Assembly: GCA_031769625.1 (NCBI GenBank)
Contig: JAUIMM010000722.1
Span: forward strand, 496,001 to 560,000
Origin: Taudactylus pleione
Lineage: Eukaryota; Chordata; Amphibia; Anura; Myobatrachidae
Direction: 5' to 3'
Length of the DNA stretch: 64,000 nt
Every line of letters starts with the position of its first letter. Positions within the stretch are counted from its first letter, which is position 1. Of the stretch, positions 21,892 through 36,214 are shown piece by piece. Both the position numbers and the translations under genes were made by a program. The notes under the pieces were generated by a model. That model was not told where the DNA came from. It was given only the letters and a program-made list of their open reading frames with translations, and did no database searches.

Positions 21892-24800
21892 TTGCAGTTA
21901 TTGATCCATTTGGTCTACAATTATGCGACCAGTATGGCTGGAGAGCACTTGATAAGAACTACTTCCACACAAATTTTGGGCCATTTTGACTGTCAGGCAG
22001 TGGAGAAACAGCCAGTCAAAGAAAGGGTTCCTAGGCTCCTCCAGTCCACTTTAAGTAAATTAAGATTTTTATTTCTTTAAATGCTTACAGTTATTGATCC
22101 ATTTGGTCTACAATTATGCGACCATTATGGCTGGAAAACACTTGATAAGAACTACTTCCAAACCAATTTTGGGCCATTTTGACTTTCAGGTAGTGGAGAA
22201 ACAGCCAGTCAAAGAAAGGGTTCCTAGGCTCCTCCAGTCCACTTTAAGTAAATTAAGATTTTTTTTTCTTAAAATGCATGCAGTTTTTGATCCATTTGGT
22301 CTACAATTATGCGACCAGTATGGCTGGAAAGCACTTGATAAGAACTACTTCCAAACCAATTTTGGGCCATTTTGACTGTCAGGCAGTGGAGAAACAGCCA
22401 GTCAAAGAAAGGGTTCCTAGTCTCCTCCAGTCCACTTTAAGTCAATTGAGATTTTTTTTTGCTTTAAATGCTTGCAGTTATTGATCCATTTGGTCTACAA
22501 TTATGCGACCAGTATGGCTGGAGAGCACTTGATAAGAACTATTTACACACAAATTTTGGGCCATTTTGACTGTCAGGAGGTGGAGAAACAGCCAGTCAAA
22601 GAAAGGGTTCCTAGGCTCCTCCAGTCCACTTTAAGTAAATTAAGATTTTTATTTCTTTAAATGCTTACAGTTATTGATCCATTTGGTCTACAATTATGCG
22701 ACCATTATGGCTGGAAAACACTTGATAAGAACTACTTCCAAACCAATTTTGGGCCATTTTGACTTTCAGGTAGTGGAGAAACAGCCAGTCAAAGAAAGGG
22801 TTCCTAGGCTCCTCCAGTCCACTTTAAGTAAATTAAGATTTTTTTTTCTTAAAATGCATGCAGTTTTTGATCCATTTGGTCTACAATTATGCGACCAGTA
22901 TGGCTGGAAAGCACTTGATAAGAACTACTTCCAAACCAATTTTGGGCCATTTTGACTGTCAGGCAGTGGAGAAACAGCCAGTCAAAGAAAGGGTTCCTAG
23001 TCTCCTCCAGTCCACTTTAAGTCAATTGAGATTTTTTTTGCTTTAAATGCTTGCAGTTTTTGATCCATTTGGTCTACAATTATGGGACCAGTATCGCTGG
23101 AAAGCCCTTGTTCCCAGCTACATCCACACCAATTTTGGGCCATTTTGACAATCAGGAGGAGGAGAAACAGCTGGTCAAAAATAGGGTTCCTAGGCTCCTC
23201 TGGTCCCGCTTCCAAAAATGCACGAAAAGACGTTTTTCAGAGCTACCTTCACACCGATTTTGGGCCATTTTAACCACAATGCAGCAGAGATATAGCCAAT
23301 CAAAAGAAGGGTTCCTTGGAGAAATATACAGTTAATGGATACTTATGCTCCTCTGTTCCCACTTTAAGTCAATGGAAATTTTTTTTTTGCTTTAAATGCT
23401 TGCAGTTATTGATCCATTTGGTCTACAATTATGCGACCCAGTATGGCTGGAGAGCACTTGATAAGAACTACTTCCACACAAATTTTGGGCCATTTTGACT
23501 GTCAGGCAGTGGAGAAACAGCCAGTCAAAGAAAGGGTTCCTAGGCTCCTCCAGTCCACTTTAAGTAAATTAAGATTTTTATTTCTTTAAATGCTTACAGT
23601 TATTGATCCATTTGGTCTACAATTATGCGACCATTATGGCTGGAAAACACTTGATAAGAACTACTTCCAAACCAATTTTGGGCCATTTTGACTTTCAGGT
23701 AGTGGAGAAACAGCCAGTCAAAGAAAGGGTTCCTAGGCTCCTCCAGTCCACTTTAAGTAAATTAAGATTTTTTTTTCTTAAAATGCATGCAGTTTTTGAT
23801 CCATTTGGTCTACAATTATGCGACCAGTATGGCTGGAAAGCACTTGATAAGAACTACTTCCAAACCAATTTTGGGCCATTTTGACTGTCAGGCAGTGGAG
23901 AAACAGCCAGTCAAAGAAAGGGTTCCTAGTCTCCTCCAGTCCACTTTAAGTCAATTGAGATTTTTTTTTGCTTTAAATGCTTGCAGTTTTTGATCCATTT
24001 GGTCTACAATTATGCGACCAGTATGGCTGGAGAGCACTTGATAAGAACTACTTCCACACAAATTTTGGGCCATTTTGACTGTCAGGCAGTGGAGAAACAG
24101 CCAGTCAAAGAAAGGGTTCCTAGGCTCCTCCAGTCCACTTTAAGTAAATTAAGATTTTTTTTTCTTAAAATGCATGCAGTTTTTGATCCATTTGGTCTAC
24201 AATTATGCGACCAGTATGGCTGGAAAGCACTTGATAAGAACTACTTCCAAACCAATTTTGGGCCATTTTGACTGTCAGGCAGTGGAGAAACAGCCAGTCA
24301 AAGAAAGGGTTCCTAGTCTCCTCCAGTCCACTTTAAGTCAATTGAGATTTTTTTTTGCTTTAAATGCTTGCAGTTTTTGATCCATTTGGTCTACAATTAT
24401 GCGACCATTATGGCTGGAAAACACTTGATAAGAACTACTTCCAAACCAATTTTGGGCCATTTTGACTTTCAGGTAGTGGAGAAACAGCCAGTCAAAGAAA
24501 GGGTTCCTAGGCTCCTCCAGTCCACTTTAAGTAAATTAAGATTTTTTTTTCTTAAAATGCATGCAGTTTTTGATCCATTTGGTCTACAATTATGCGACCA
24601 GTATGGCTGGAAAGCACTTGATAAGAACTACTTCCAAACCAATTTTGGGCCATTTTGACTGTCAGGCAGTGGAGAAACAGCCAGTCAAAGAAAGGGTTCC
24701 TAGTCTCCTCCAGTCCACTTTAAGTCAATTGAGATTTTTTTTTGCTTTAAATGCTTGCAGTTTTTGATCCATTTGGTCTACAATTATGCGACCAGTATGG

Positions 24801-25141
24801 CTGGAGAGCACTTGATAAGAACTACTTCCACACAAATTTTGGGCCATTTTGACTGTCAGGCAGTGGAGAAACAGATAGTCAAAGAAAGGGTTCCTAGGCT
24901 CCTCCAGTCCACTTTAAGTAAATTAAGATTTTTTTTTCTTAAAATGCATGCAGTTTTTGATCCATTTGGTCTACAATTATGCGACCAGTATGGCTGGAAA
25001 GCACTTGATAAGAACTACTTCCAAACCAATTTTGGGCCATTTTGACTGTCAGGCAGTGGAGAAACAGCCAGTCAAAGAAAGGGTTCCTAGTCTCCTCCAG
25101 TCCACTTTAAGTCAATTGAGATTTTTTTTTGCTTTAAATGC
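21892..25141 (+). repeat. Array segment of E, I, K and La units with E/I hybrids
   Basis: Unit starts are E 21892, I 22085, K 22278, E 22472, I 22665, K 22858, La 23051, E 23400, I 23594, K 23787, E/I 23981, K 24174, I 24368, K 24561, E/I 24755 and K 24948. The E/I units have an E body and the I-type tail leading to ATGCAG, so they join directly to K. E 22472 reads AACTATTTACAC and CAGGAGGTGG. E 23400 has one inserted C (GCGACCCAG). K 22858 has lost one T from its tract. Confidence 0.85.
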
Positions 25142-26575
25142 TTGCAGTTTTTGATCCATTTGGTCTACAATTATGGGACCAGTATCACTGGAAAGCCCTT
25201 ATTCACAGCTACCTCCACACCAATTTTGGGCCATTTTGACAATCAGAATGAGGAGAAACAGCTGGTCAAAAATAGGGTTCCTAGGCTCCTCTGGTCCCGC
25301 TTCCAAAAATGCACGAAAAGACCTTTTTCAGAGCTACCTTCACACTGATTTTGGGCCATTTTAACCACAATGCAGCAGAGATATAGCCAATCAAAAGAAG
25401 GGTTCCTTGGAGAAATATACAGTTAATGGATACTTATGCTCCTCTGTTCCCACTTTAAGTCAATGGAGATTTTTTTTTTGCTTTAAATGCTTGCAGTTAT
25501 TGATCCATTTGGTCTACAGTTATGCGACCAGTATGGCTGGAAAGCACTTGATAAGAACTCCTTCCACACAAATTTTGGGCCATTTTGACTGTCAGGCAGT
25601 GGAGAAACAGCCAGTCAAAGAAAGGGTTCCTAGTCTCCTCCAGTCCACTTTAAGTCAATTGAGATTTTTTTTTGCTTTAAATGCTTGCAGTTTTTGATCC
25701 ATTTGGTCTACAATTATGCGACCAGTATCGCTGGAAAGTTATTGTTCACAGCTACCTCCACACCAATTTTGGGCCATTTTGACAATCAGAAGGAGGAGAA
25801 ACAGCTGGTCTAAGATAGGGTTCCTAGGCTCCTCTGGACCCGCTTCCAAAAATGCACGAAAATACCTTTTTCAGAGCTACCTTCACACCGATTTTGGGCC
25901 GTTTTAATCACTATGCAGCGGAGAAATAGCCAATCAAAAGAAGGGTTCCTTGGAGAAATATACAGTTAATGGATACTTATGCTCCTCCGGTCCCACTCTA
26001 AGTCAATGGAGATTTTTTTTTGCTTTACATGCTTGCAGTTAATGATCCATTTGGTCTACAATTATGCGACCAGTGTGGCTAGAAAGCAGTTGATAAGAAC
26101 TACTTCCACACAAATTTTGGGCCATTTTGACTGTCAGGCAGTGGAGAAACAGCCAGTCAAAGAAAGGGTTCCTAGTCTCCTCCAGTCCACTTTAAGTCAA
26201 TTGAGATTTTTTTTTGCTTTAAATGCTTGCAGTTTTTGATCCATTTGGTCTACAATTATGCGACCAGTATCGCTGGAAAGCCCTTGTTCCCAGCTACATC
26301 CACACCAATTTTGGGCCATTTTGACAATCAGGAGGAGGAGAAACAGCTGGTCAAAAATAGGGTTCCTAGGCTCCTCTGGTCCCGCTTCCAAAAATGCACG
26401 AAAAGACGTTTTTCAGAGCTACCTTCACACCGATTTTGGGCCATTTTAACCACAATGCAGCAGAGATATAGCCAATCAAAAGAAGGGTTCCTTGGAGAAA
26501 TATACAGTTAATGGATACTTATGCTCCTCTGTTCCCACTTTAAGTCAATGGAAATTTTTTTTTTGCTTTAAATGC
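25142..26575 (+). repeat. Module Lb-M-Lc-V-La, copy 4
   Basis: Unit starts are Lb 25142, M 25491, Lc 25685, V 26033 and La 26227. This Lb has TCCCGCTTCC like La. Private changes are GAAAGTTATTG and CACTATGCAGCGG in Lc, and GAAAGCAGTTG in V. Confidence 0.87.
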
Positions 26576-29500
26576 TTGCAGTTATTGATCCATTTGGTCT
26601 ACAATTATGCGACCAGTATGGCTGGAGAGCACTTGATAAGAACTACTTCCACACAAATTTTGGGCCATTTTGACTGTCAGGCAGTGGAGAAACAGCCAGT
26701 CAAAGAAAGGGTTCCTAGGCTCCTCCAGTCCACTTTAAGTAAATTAAGATTTTTATTTCTTTAAATGCTTACAGTTATTGATCCATTTGGTCTACAATTA
26801 TGCGACCATTATGGCTGGAAAACACTTGATAAGAACTACTTCCAAACCAATTTTGGGCCATTTTGACTTTCAGGTAGTGGAGAAACAGCCAGTCAAAGAA
26901 AGGGTTCCTAGGCTCCTCCAGTCCACTTTAAGTCAATTGAGATTTTTTTTTGCTTTAAATGCTTGCAGTTTTTGATCCATTTGGTCTACAATTATGCGAC
27001 CAGTATCGCTGGAAAGCTATTGTTCACAGCTACCTCCACATCAATTTTGGGCCATTTTGACAATCAGAAGGAGGAGAAACAGCTGGTCTAAGATATGGTT
27101 CCTAGGCTCCTCTGGACCCGCTTCCAAAAATGCACGAAAATACCTTTTTCAGAGCTACCTTCACACCGATTTTGGGCCGTTTTAATCACCATGCAGCGGA
27201 GAAATAGCCAATCAAAAGAAGGGTTCCTTGGAGAAATATACAGTTAATGGATACTTATGCTCCTCCGGTCCCACTCTAAGTCAATGGAGATTTTTTTTTG
27301 CTTTACATGCTTGCAGTTAATGATCCATTTGGTCTACAATTATGCGACCAGTGTGGCTAGAAAGCACTTGATAAGAACTACTTCCACACAAATTTTGGGC
27401 CATTTTGACTGTCAGGCAGTGGAGAAACAGCCAGTCAAAGAAAGGGTTCCTAGTCTCCTCCAGTCCACTTTAAGTCAATTGAGATTTTTTTTTGCTTTAA
27501 ATGCTTGCAGTTTTTGATCCATTTGGTCTACAATTATGCGACCAGTATTGCTGGAAAGCCCTTGTTCCCAGCTACATACATACCAATTTTGGGCCATTTT
27601 GACAATCAGGAGGAGGAGAAACAGCTGGTCAAAGATAGGGTTCCTAGGCTCCTCTGGTCCCGCTTCCAAAAATGGACGAAAAGACGTTTTTCAGAGCTAC
27701 CTTCACACCGATTTTGGGCCATTTTAACCACAATGCAGCAGAGATATAGCCAATCAAAAGAAGGGTTCCTTGGAGAAATATACAGTTAATGGATACTTAT
27801 GCTCCTCTGTTCCCACTTTAAGTCAATGGAGATTTTTTTTTTTGCTTTAAATGCTTGCAGTTATTGATCCATTTGGTCTACAATTATGCGACCAGTATGG
27901 CTGGAGAGCACTTGATAAGAACTACTTCCACACAAATTTTGGGCCATTTTGACTGTCAGGCAGTGGAGAAACAGCCAGTCAAAGAAAGGGTTCCTAGGCT
28001 CCTCCAGTCCACTTTAAGTAAATTAAGATTTTTATTTCTTTAAATGCTTACAGTTATTGATCCATTTGGTCTACAATTATGCGACCATTATGGCTGGAAA
28101 ACACTTGATAAGAACTACTTCCAAACCAATTTTGGGCCATTTTGACTTTCAGGTAGTGGAGAAACAGCCAGTCAAAGAAAGGGTACCTAGGCTCCTCCAG
28201 TCCACTTTAAGTAAATTAAGATTTTTTTTTCTTAAAATGCATGCAGTTTTTGATCCATTTGGTCTACAATTATGCGACCAGTATGGCTGGAAAGCACTTG
28301 ATAAGAACTACTTCCAAACCAATTTTGGGCCATTTTGACTGTCAGGCAGTGGAGAAACAGCCAGTCAAAGAAAGGGTTCCTAGTCTCCTCCAGTCCACTT
28401 TAAGTCAATTGAGATTTTTTTTTGCTTTAAATGCTTGCAGTTTTTGATCCATTTGGTCTACAATTATGCTACCATTATGGCTGGAAAACACTTGATAAGA
28501 ACTACTTCCAAACCAATTTTGGGCCATTTTGACTTTCAGGTAGTGGAGAAACAGCCATTCAAAGAAAGGGTTCCTATGTTCCTGCAGTCCACTTTAAGTA
28601 AATTAAGATTTTTTTTTCTTAAAATGCATGCAGTTTTTGATCCATTTGGTCTACAATTATGCGACCAGTATGGCTGGAAAGCACTTGATAAGAACTACTT
28701 CCAAACCAATTTTGGGCCATTTTGACTGTCAGGCAGTGGAGAAACAGCCAGTCAAAGAAAGGGTTCCTAGTCTCCTCCAGTCCACTTTAAGTCAATTGAG
28801 ATTTTTTTTTGCTTTAAATGCTTGCAGTTTTTGATCCATTTGGTCTACAATTATGCGACCAGTATCGCTGGAAAGCCCTTGTTCCCAGCTACATCCACAC
28901 CAATTTTGGGCCATTTTGACAATCAGGAGGAGAAACAGCTGGTCAAAAATAGGGTTCCTAGGCTCCTCTGGTCTCGCTTCCAAAAATGCACGAAAAGACG
29001 TTTTTCAGAGCTACCTTCACACCGATTTTGGGCCATTTTAACCACAATGCAGCAGAGATATAGCCAATCAAAAGAAGGGTTCCTTGGAGAAATATACAGT
29101 TAATGGATACTTATGCTCCTCTGTTCCCACTTTAAGTCAATGGAAATTTTTTTTTTGCTTTAAATGCTTGCAGTTATTGATCCATTTGGTCTACAATTAT
29201 GCGACCAGTATGGCTGGAGAGCACTTGATAAGAACTACTTCCACACAAATTTTGGGCCATTTTGACTGTCAGGCAGTGGAGAAACAGCGAGTCAAAGAAA
29301 GGGTTCCTAGGCTCCTCCAGTCCACTTTAAGTAAATTAAGATTTTTATTTCTTTAAATGCTTACAGTTATTGATCCATTTGGTCTACAATTATGCGACCA
29401 TTATGGCTGGAAAACACTTGATAAGAACTACTTCCAAACCAATTTTGGGCCATTTTGACTTTCAGGTAGTGGAGAAACAGCGAGTCAAAGAAAGGGTTCC

Positions 29501-30134
29501 TAGGCTCCTCCAGTCCACTTTAAGTAAATTAAGATTTTTTTTTTCTTAAAATGCATGCAGTTTTTGATCCATTTGGTCTACAATTATGCGACCAGTATGG
29601 CTGGAAAGCACTTGATAAGAAATACTTCCAAACCAATTTTGGGCCATTTTGACTGTCAGGCAGTGGAGAAACAGCCAGTCAAAGAAAGGGTTCCTAGGCT
29701 CCTCCAGTCCACTTTAAGTAAATTAAGATTTTTATTTCTTTAAATGCTTACAGTTATTGATCCATTTGGTCTACAATTATGCGACCATTATGGCTGGAAA
29801 ACACTTGATAAGAACTACTTCCAAACCAATTTTGGGCCATTTTGACTTTCAGGTAGTGGAGAAACAGCCAGTCAAAGAAAGGGTACCTAGGCTCCTCCAG
29901 TCCACTTTAAGTAAATTAAGTTTTTTTTTTCTTAAAATGCATGCAGTTTTTGATCCATTTGGTCTACAATTATGCGACCAGTATGGCTGGAAAGCACTTG
30001 ATAAGAACTACTTCCAAACCAATTTTGGGCCATTTTGACTGTCAGGCAGTGGAGAAACAGCCAGTCAAAGAAAGGGTTCCTAGTCTCCTCCAGTCCACTT
30101 TAAGTCAATTGAGATTTTTTTTTGCTTTAAATGC
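26576..30134 (+). repeat. Array segment with mixed unit order
   Basis: Unit starts are E 26576, I/K 26769, Lc 26963, V 27311, La 27505, E 27855, I 28048, K 28241, I 28435, K 28628, La 28822, E 29168, I 29361, K/E 29555, I 29748 and K 29941. La 28822 is 346 bp because one three-base GAG step is lost. La 27505 reads AATGGACG. I 28435 reads ATGCTACC and CCTATGTTCCTGC. K/E 29555 has a K body with an E tail. Confidence 0.84.
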
Positions 30135-32341
30135 TTGCAGTTTTTGATCCATTTGGTCTACAATTATGCAACCAGTATCACTGGAAATCCCTTGTTCCCA
30201 GCTACATCCACACCAATATTGGGCCATTTTGACAATCAGGAGGAGGAGAAACAGCTGGTCAAAGTTAGGGTTCCTAGGCTCCTCTGGTCCCGCTTCCAAA
30301 AATGCACGAAAAGATGTTTTTCAGAGCTACCTTCACACCGATTTTGGGCCATTTTAACCACAATGCAGCAGAGATATAGCCAATCAAAAGAAGGGTTCCT
30401 TGGAGAAATATACAGTTAATGGATACTTATGCTCCTCTGTTCCCACTTTAAGTCAATGGAGATTTTTTTTTTGCTTTAAATGCTTGCAGTTATTGATCCA
30501 TTTGGTCTACAATTATGCGACCAGTATGGCTGGAGAGCACTTGATAAGAACTACTTCCACACAAATTTTGGGCCATTTTGACTGTCAGGCAGTGGAGAAA
30601 CAGCCAGTCAAAGAAAGGGTTCCTAGGCTCCTCCAGTCCACTTTAAGTAAATTAAGATTTTTATTTCTTTAAATGCTTACAGTTATTGATCCATTTGGTC
30701 TACAATTATGCGACCATTATGGCTGGAAAACACTTGATAAGAACTACTTCCAAACCAATTTTGGGCCATTTTGACTTTCAGGTAGTGGAGAAACAGCCAG
30801 TCAAAGAAAGGGTTCCTAGGCTCCTCCAGTCCACTTTAAGTAAATTAAGATTTTTTTTTCTTAAAATGCATGCAGTTTTTGATCCATTTGGTCTACAATT
30901 ATGCGACCAGTATGGCTGGAAAGCACTTGATAAGAACTACTTCCAAACCAATTTTGGGCCATTTTGACTGTCAGGCAGTGGAGAAACAGCCAGTCAAAGA
31001 AAGGGTTCCTAGTCTCCTCCAGTCCACTTTAAGTCAATTGAGATTTTTTTTTGCTTTAAATGCTTGCAGTTTTTGATCCATTTGGTCTACAATTATGCGA
31101 CCAGTATCGCTGGAAAGCCCTTGTTCCCAGCTACATCCTCACCAATTTTGGGCCATTTTGACAATCAGGAGGAGGAGAAACAGCTGGTCAAAAATAGGGT
31201 TCCTAGGCTCCTCTGGTCCCGCTTCCAAAAATGCACGAAAAGATGTTTTTCAGAGATACCTTCACACCGATTTTGGGCCATTTTAACCACAATGCAGCAG
31301 AGATATAGCCACTCAAAAGAAGGGTTCCTTGGAGAAATATACAGTTAATGGATACTTATGCTCCTCTGTTCCCACTTTAAGTCAATGGAGATTTTTTTTT
31401 TGCTTTAAATGCTTGCAGTTATTGATCCACTTGGTCTACAATTATGCGACCAGTATGGCTGGAGAGCACTTGATAAGAACTACTTCCACACAAATTTTGG
31501 GCCATTTTGACTGTCAGGCAGTGGAGAAACAGCCAGTCAAAGAAAGGGTTCCTAGGCTCCTCCAGTCCACTTTAAGTAAATTAAGATTTTTATTTCTTTA
31601 AATGCTTACAGTTTTTGATCCATTTGGTCTACAATTATGCGACCAGTATGGCTGGAAAGCACTTGATAAGAACTACTTCCAAACCAATTTTGGGCCATTT
31701 TGACTTTCAGGAAGTGGATAAACAGCCAGTCAAAGAAAGGGTTCCTAGTCTCCTCCAGTCCACTTTAAGTCAATTGAGATTTTTTTTTGCTTTAAATGCT
31801 TGCAGTTTTTGATCCATTTGGTCTACAATTATGCGAACAGTATCGCTGGAAAGCCCTTGTTCCCAGCTACATCCACACCAATATTGGGCCATTTTGACAA
31901 TCAGGAGGAGGAGAAACAGCTGGTCAAAGTTAGGGTTCCTAGGCTCCTCTGGTCCCGCTTCCAAAAATGCACGAAAAGATGTTTTTCAGAGCTACCTTCA
32001 CACCGATTTTGGGCCATTTTAACCACAATGCAGCAGAGATATAGCCACTCAAAAGAAGGGTTCCTTGGAGAAATATACAGTTAATGGATACTTATGCTCC
32101 TCTGTTCCCACTTTAAGTCAATGGAGATTTTTTTTTTGCTTTAAATGCTTGCAGTTATTGATCCACTTGGTCTACAATTATGCGACCAGTATGGCTGGAG
32201 AGCACTTGATAAGAACTACTTCCACACAAATTTTGGGCCATTTTGACTGTCAGGCAGTGGAGAAACAGCCAGTCAAAGAAAGGGTTCCTAGGCTCCTCCA
32301 GTCCACTTTAAGTAAATTAAGATTTTTATTTCTTTAAATGC
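30135..32341 (+). repeat. Start of right-hand domain: La-E-I-K-La-E-K'-La-E
   Basis: Unit starts are La 30135, E 30484, I 30677, K 30870, La 31064, E 31413, K' 31606, La 31800 and E 32149. New markers appear here: CAATATTGGGCC and AAAGTTAGGG in La, and AAAGATGTTTTTC. K' first appears at 31606. La-E-K' (736 bp) is repeated directly (31064-31799 and 31800-32535), with GCCACTCAAAAG and GATCCACTTGG in both. Confidence 0.85.
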
Positions 32342-35300
32342 TTACAGTTTTTGATCCATTTGGTCTACAATTATGCGACCAGTATGGCTGGAAAGCACTT
32401 GATAAGAACTACTTCCAAACCAATTTTGGGCCATTTTGACTTTCAGGAAGTGGATAAACAGCCAGTCAAAGAAAGGGTTCCTAGTCTCCTCCAGTCCACT
32501 TTAAGTCAATTGAGATTTTTTTTTGCTTTAAATGCTTGCAGTTTTTGATCCATTTGGTCTACAATTATGCGACCAGTATCGCTGGAAAGCCCTTGTTCCC
32601 AGCTACATCCACACCAATATTGGGCCATTTTGACAATCAGGAGGAGGAGAAACAGCTGGTCAAAGTTAGGGTTACTAGGCTCCTCTGGTCCCGCTTCCAA
32701 AAATGCACGAAAAGATGTTTTTCAGAGCTACCTTCACACCGATTTTGGGCCATTTTAACCACAATGCAGCAGAGATATAGCCAATCAAAAGAAGGGTTCC
32801 TTGGAGAAATATACAGTTAATGGATACTTATGCTCCTCTGTTCCCACTTTAAGTCAATGGAGATTTTTTTTTTTGCTTTAAATGCTTGCAGTTATTGATC
32901 CATTTGGTCTACAATTATGCGACCAGTATGGCTGGAGAGCACTTGATAAGAACTACTTCCACACAAATTTTGGGCCATTTTGACTGTCAGGCAGTGGAGA
33001 AACAGCCAGTCAAAGAAAGGGTTCCTAGGCTCCTCCAGTCCACTTTAAATAAATTAAGATTTTTTTTTCTTAAAATGCATGGAGTTTTTGATCCATTTGG
33101 TCTACAATTATGCGACCAGTATCGCTGGAAAGCTATTGTTCACAGCTACCTCCACACCAATTTTGGGCCATTTTGACAATCAGAAGGAGGAGAAACAGCT
33201 GGTCAAAGATAGGGTTCCTAGGCTCCTCAGGACCCGCTTCCAAAAATGCACGAAAATACCTTTTTCAGAGCTACCTTCACACCAATTTTGGGCCGTTTTA
33301 ATCACCATGCAGCGGAGAAATAGCCAATCAAAAGAAGGGTTCCTTGGAGAAATATACAGTTAATGGATACTTATGCTCCTCCGGTCCCACTCTAAGTCAA
33401 TGGAGATTTTTTTTTGCTTTACATGCTTGCAGTTAATGATCCATTTGGTCTACAATTATGCGACCAGTGAGGCAGGAAAGCACTTGATAAGAACTACTTC
33501 CACACAAATTTTGGGCCATTTTGACTGTCAGGCAGTTTAGAAACAGCCAGTCAAAGAAAGGGTTCCAAGGCTCCTCCAGTCCACTTTAAGTAAATTAAGA
33601 TTTTTTTTTCTTTAAATGGTTACAGTTATTGATCCATTTGTTCTACAATTATGCGAGCAGTATGGCTGGAAAGCACTTGATAAGAAATACTTCCAAACCA
33701 ATTTTGGGCCATTTTGACTTTCAGGAAGTGGATAAACAGATAGTCAAAGAAAGGGTTCCTAGTCTCCTCCAGTCCACTTTAAGTCAATTGAGATTTTTTT
33801 TTGCTTTAAATGCTTGCAGTTTTTGATCCATTTGGTCTACAATTATGCGACCAGTATCGCTGGAAAGCCCTTGTTCCCAGCTACATCCACACCAATATTG
33901 GGCCATTTTGACAATCAGGAGGAGGAGAAACAGCTTGTCAAAGTTAGGGTTCCTAGGCTCCTCTGGTCCTGCTTCCAAAAATGCACGAAAAGACGTTTTT
34001 CAGAGCTACCTTCACACCGATTTTGGGCCATTTTAACCACAATGCAGCAGAGATATAGCCAATCAAAAGAAGCGTTCCTTGGAGAAATATACAGTTAATG
34101 GATACTTATGCTCCTCTTTTCCCACTTTAAGTCAATGGAGATTTTTTTTTTGCTTTAAATGCTTGCAGTTATTGATCCATTTGGTCTACAATTATGCGAC
34201 CATTATGGCTGGAAAACACTTGATAAGAACAACTTCCAAACCAATTTTGGGCCATTTTGACTTTCAGGTAGTGGAGAAACAGCCAGTCAAAGAAAGGGTT
34301 CCTAGGCTCCTCCAGTCCACTTTAAGTAAATTAAGATTTTTTTTTCTTAAAATGCATGCAGTTTTTGATCCATTTGGTCTACAATTATGCGACCAGTATG
34401 GCTGGAAAGCACTTGATAAGAACTACTTCCAAACCAATTTTGGGCCATTTTGACTGTCAGGCAGTGGAGAAACAGCCAGTCAAAGAAAGGGTTCCTAGTC
34501 TCCTCCAGTCCACTTTAAGTCAATTGAGATTTTTTTTTGCTTTAAATGCTTGCAGTTTTTGATCCATTTGGTCTACAATTATGCGACCAGTATCGCTGGA
34601 AAGCTATTGTTCACAGCTACCTCCACACCAATTTTGGGCCATTTTGACAATCAGAAGGAGGAGAAACAGCTGGTCTAAGATAGGGTTCCTAGGCTCCTCT
34701 GGACCCGCTTCCAAAAATGCACGAAAATACCTTTTTCAGAGCTACCTTCACACCGATTTTGGGCCGTTTTAATCACCATGCAGCGGAGAAATAGCCAATC
34801 AAAAGAAGGGTTCCTTGGAGAAATATACAGTTAATGGATACTTATGCTCCTCCGGTCCCACTCTAAGTCAATGGAGATTTTTTTTTGCTTTACATGCTTG
34901 CAGTTAATAATCCATTTGGTCTACAATTATGCGACCAGTGTGGCTAGAAAGCACTTGATAAGAACTACTTCCAAACAAATTTTGGGCCATTTTGACTGTC
35001 AGGCAGTGGAGAAACAGCCAGTCAAAGAAAGGGTTCCTAGTCTCCTCCAGTCCACTTTAAGTCAATTGAGATTTTTTTTTGCTTTAAATGCTTGCAGTTT
35101 TTGATCCATTTGGTCTACAATTATGCGACCATTATGGCTGGAAAACACTTGATAAGAACTACTTCCAAACCAATTTTGGGCCATTTTGACTTTCAGGTAG
35201 TGGAGAAACAGCCATTCAAAGAAAGGGTTCCTAGGCTCCTCCAGTCCACTTTAAGTAAATTAAGATTTTTTTTTCTTAAAATGCATGCAGTTTTTGATCC

Positions 35301-36020
35301 ATTTGGTCTACAATTATGCGACCAGTATGGCTGGAAAGCACTTGATAAGAACTACTTCCAAACCAATTTTGGGCCATTTTGACTGTCAGGCAGTGGAGAA
35401 ACAGCCAGTCAAAGAAAGGGTTCCTAGTCTCCTCCAGTCCACTTTAAGTCAATTGAGATTTTTTTTTGCTTTAAATGCTTGCAGTTTTTGATCCATTTGG
35501 TCTACAATTATAAGACCAGTATCGCTGGAAAGCCCTTGTTCCCAGCTACATCCACACCAATTTTGGGCCATTTTGACAATCAGGAGGAGGAGAAACAGCT
35601 GGTCAAAAATAGGGTTCCTAGGCTCCTCTGGTCCCGCTTCCAAAAATGCACGAAAAGACGTTTTTCAGAGCTACCTTCACACCGATTTTGGGCCATTTTA
35701 ACCACAATGCAGCAGAGATATAGCCAATCAAAAGAAGGGTTCCTTGGAGAAATATACAGTTAATGGATACTTATGCTCCTCTGTTCCCACTTTAAGTCAA
35801 TGGAAATTTTTTTTTTGCTTTAAATGCTTGCAGTTATTGATCCATTTGGTCTACAATTATGCGACCAGTATGGCTGGAGAGCACTTGATAAGAACTACTT
35901 CCACACAAATTATGGGCCATTTTGACTGTCAGGCAGTGGAGAAACAGCCAGTCAAAGAAAGGGTTCCTAGGCTCCTCCAGTCCACTTTAAGTAAATTAAG
36001 ATTTTTTTTTCTTTAAATGG

Positions 36021-36214
36021 TTACAGTTATTGATCCATTTGGTCTACAATTATGCAACCAGTATGGCTGGAAAGCACTTGATAAGAACTACTACCACACA
36101 AATTTTGGGCCATTTTGACTTTCAGGAAGTGGATAAACAGCCAGTCAAAGAAAGGGTTCCTAGTCTCCTCCAGTCCACTTTATGTCAATTGAGATTTTTT
36201 TTTGCTTTAAATGC
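36021..36214 (+). repeat. Exemplar short unit, family K' (194 bp), specific to the right-hand domain
   Basis: Family K' combines a GGAAAGCACTTG head with TTTCAGGAAGTGGATAAAC, not found in the first 31 kb, and a K-type tail. This copy also has ATGCAACCAG, CTACTACCACAC and CACTTTATGTC. K' units occur only between about 31.6 and 59.5 kb, including hybrids at 37337, 53906 and 59287. They mark the younger right-hand domain. Confidence 0.85.
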
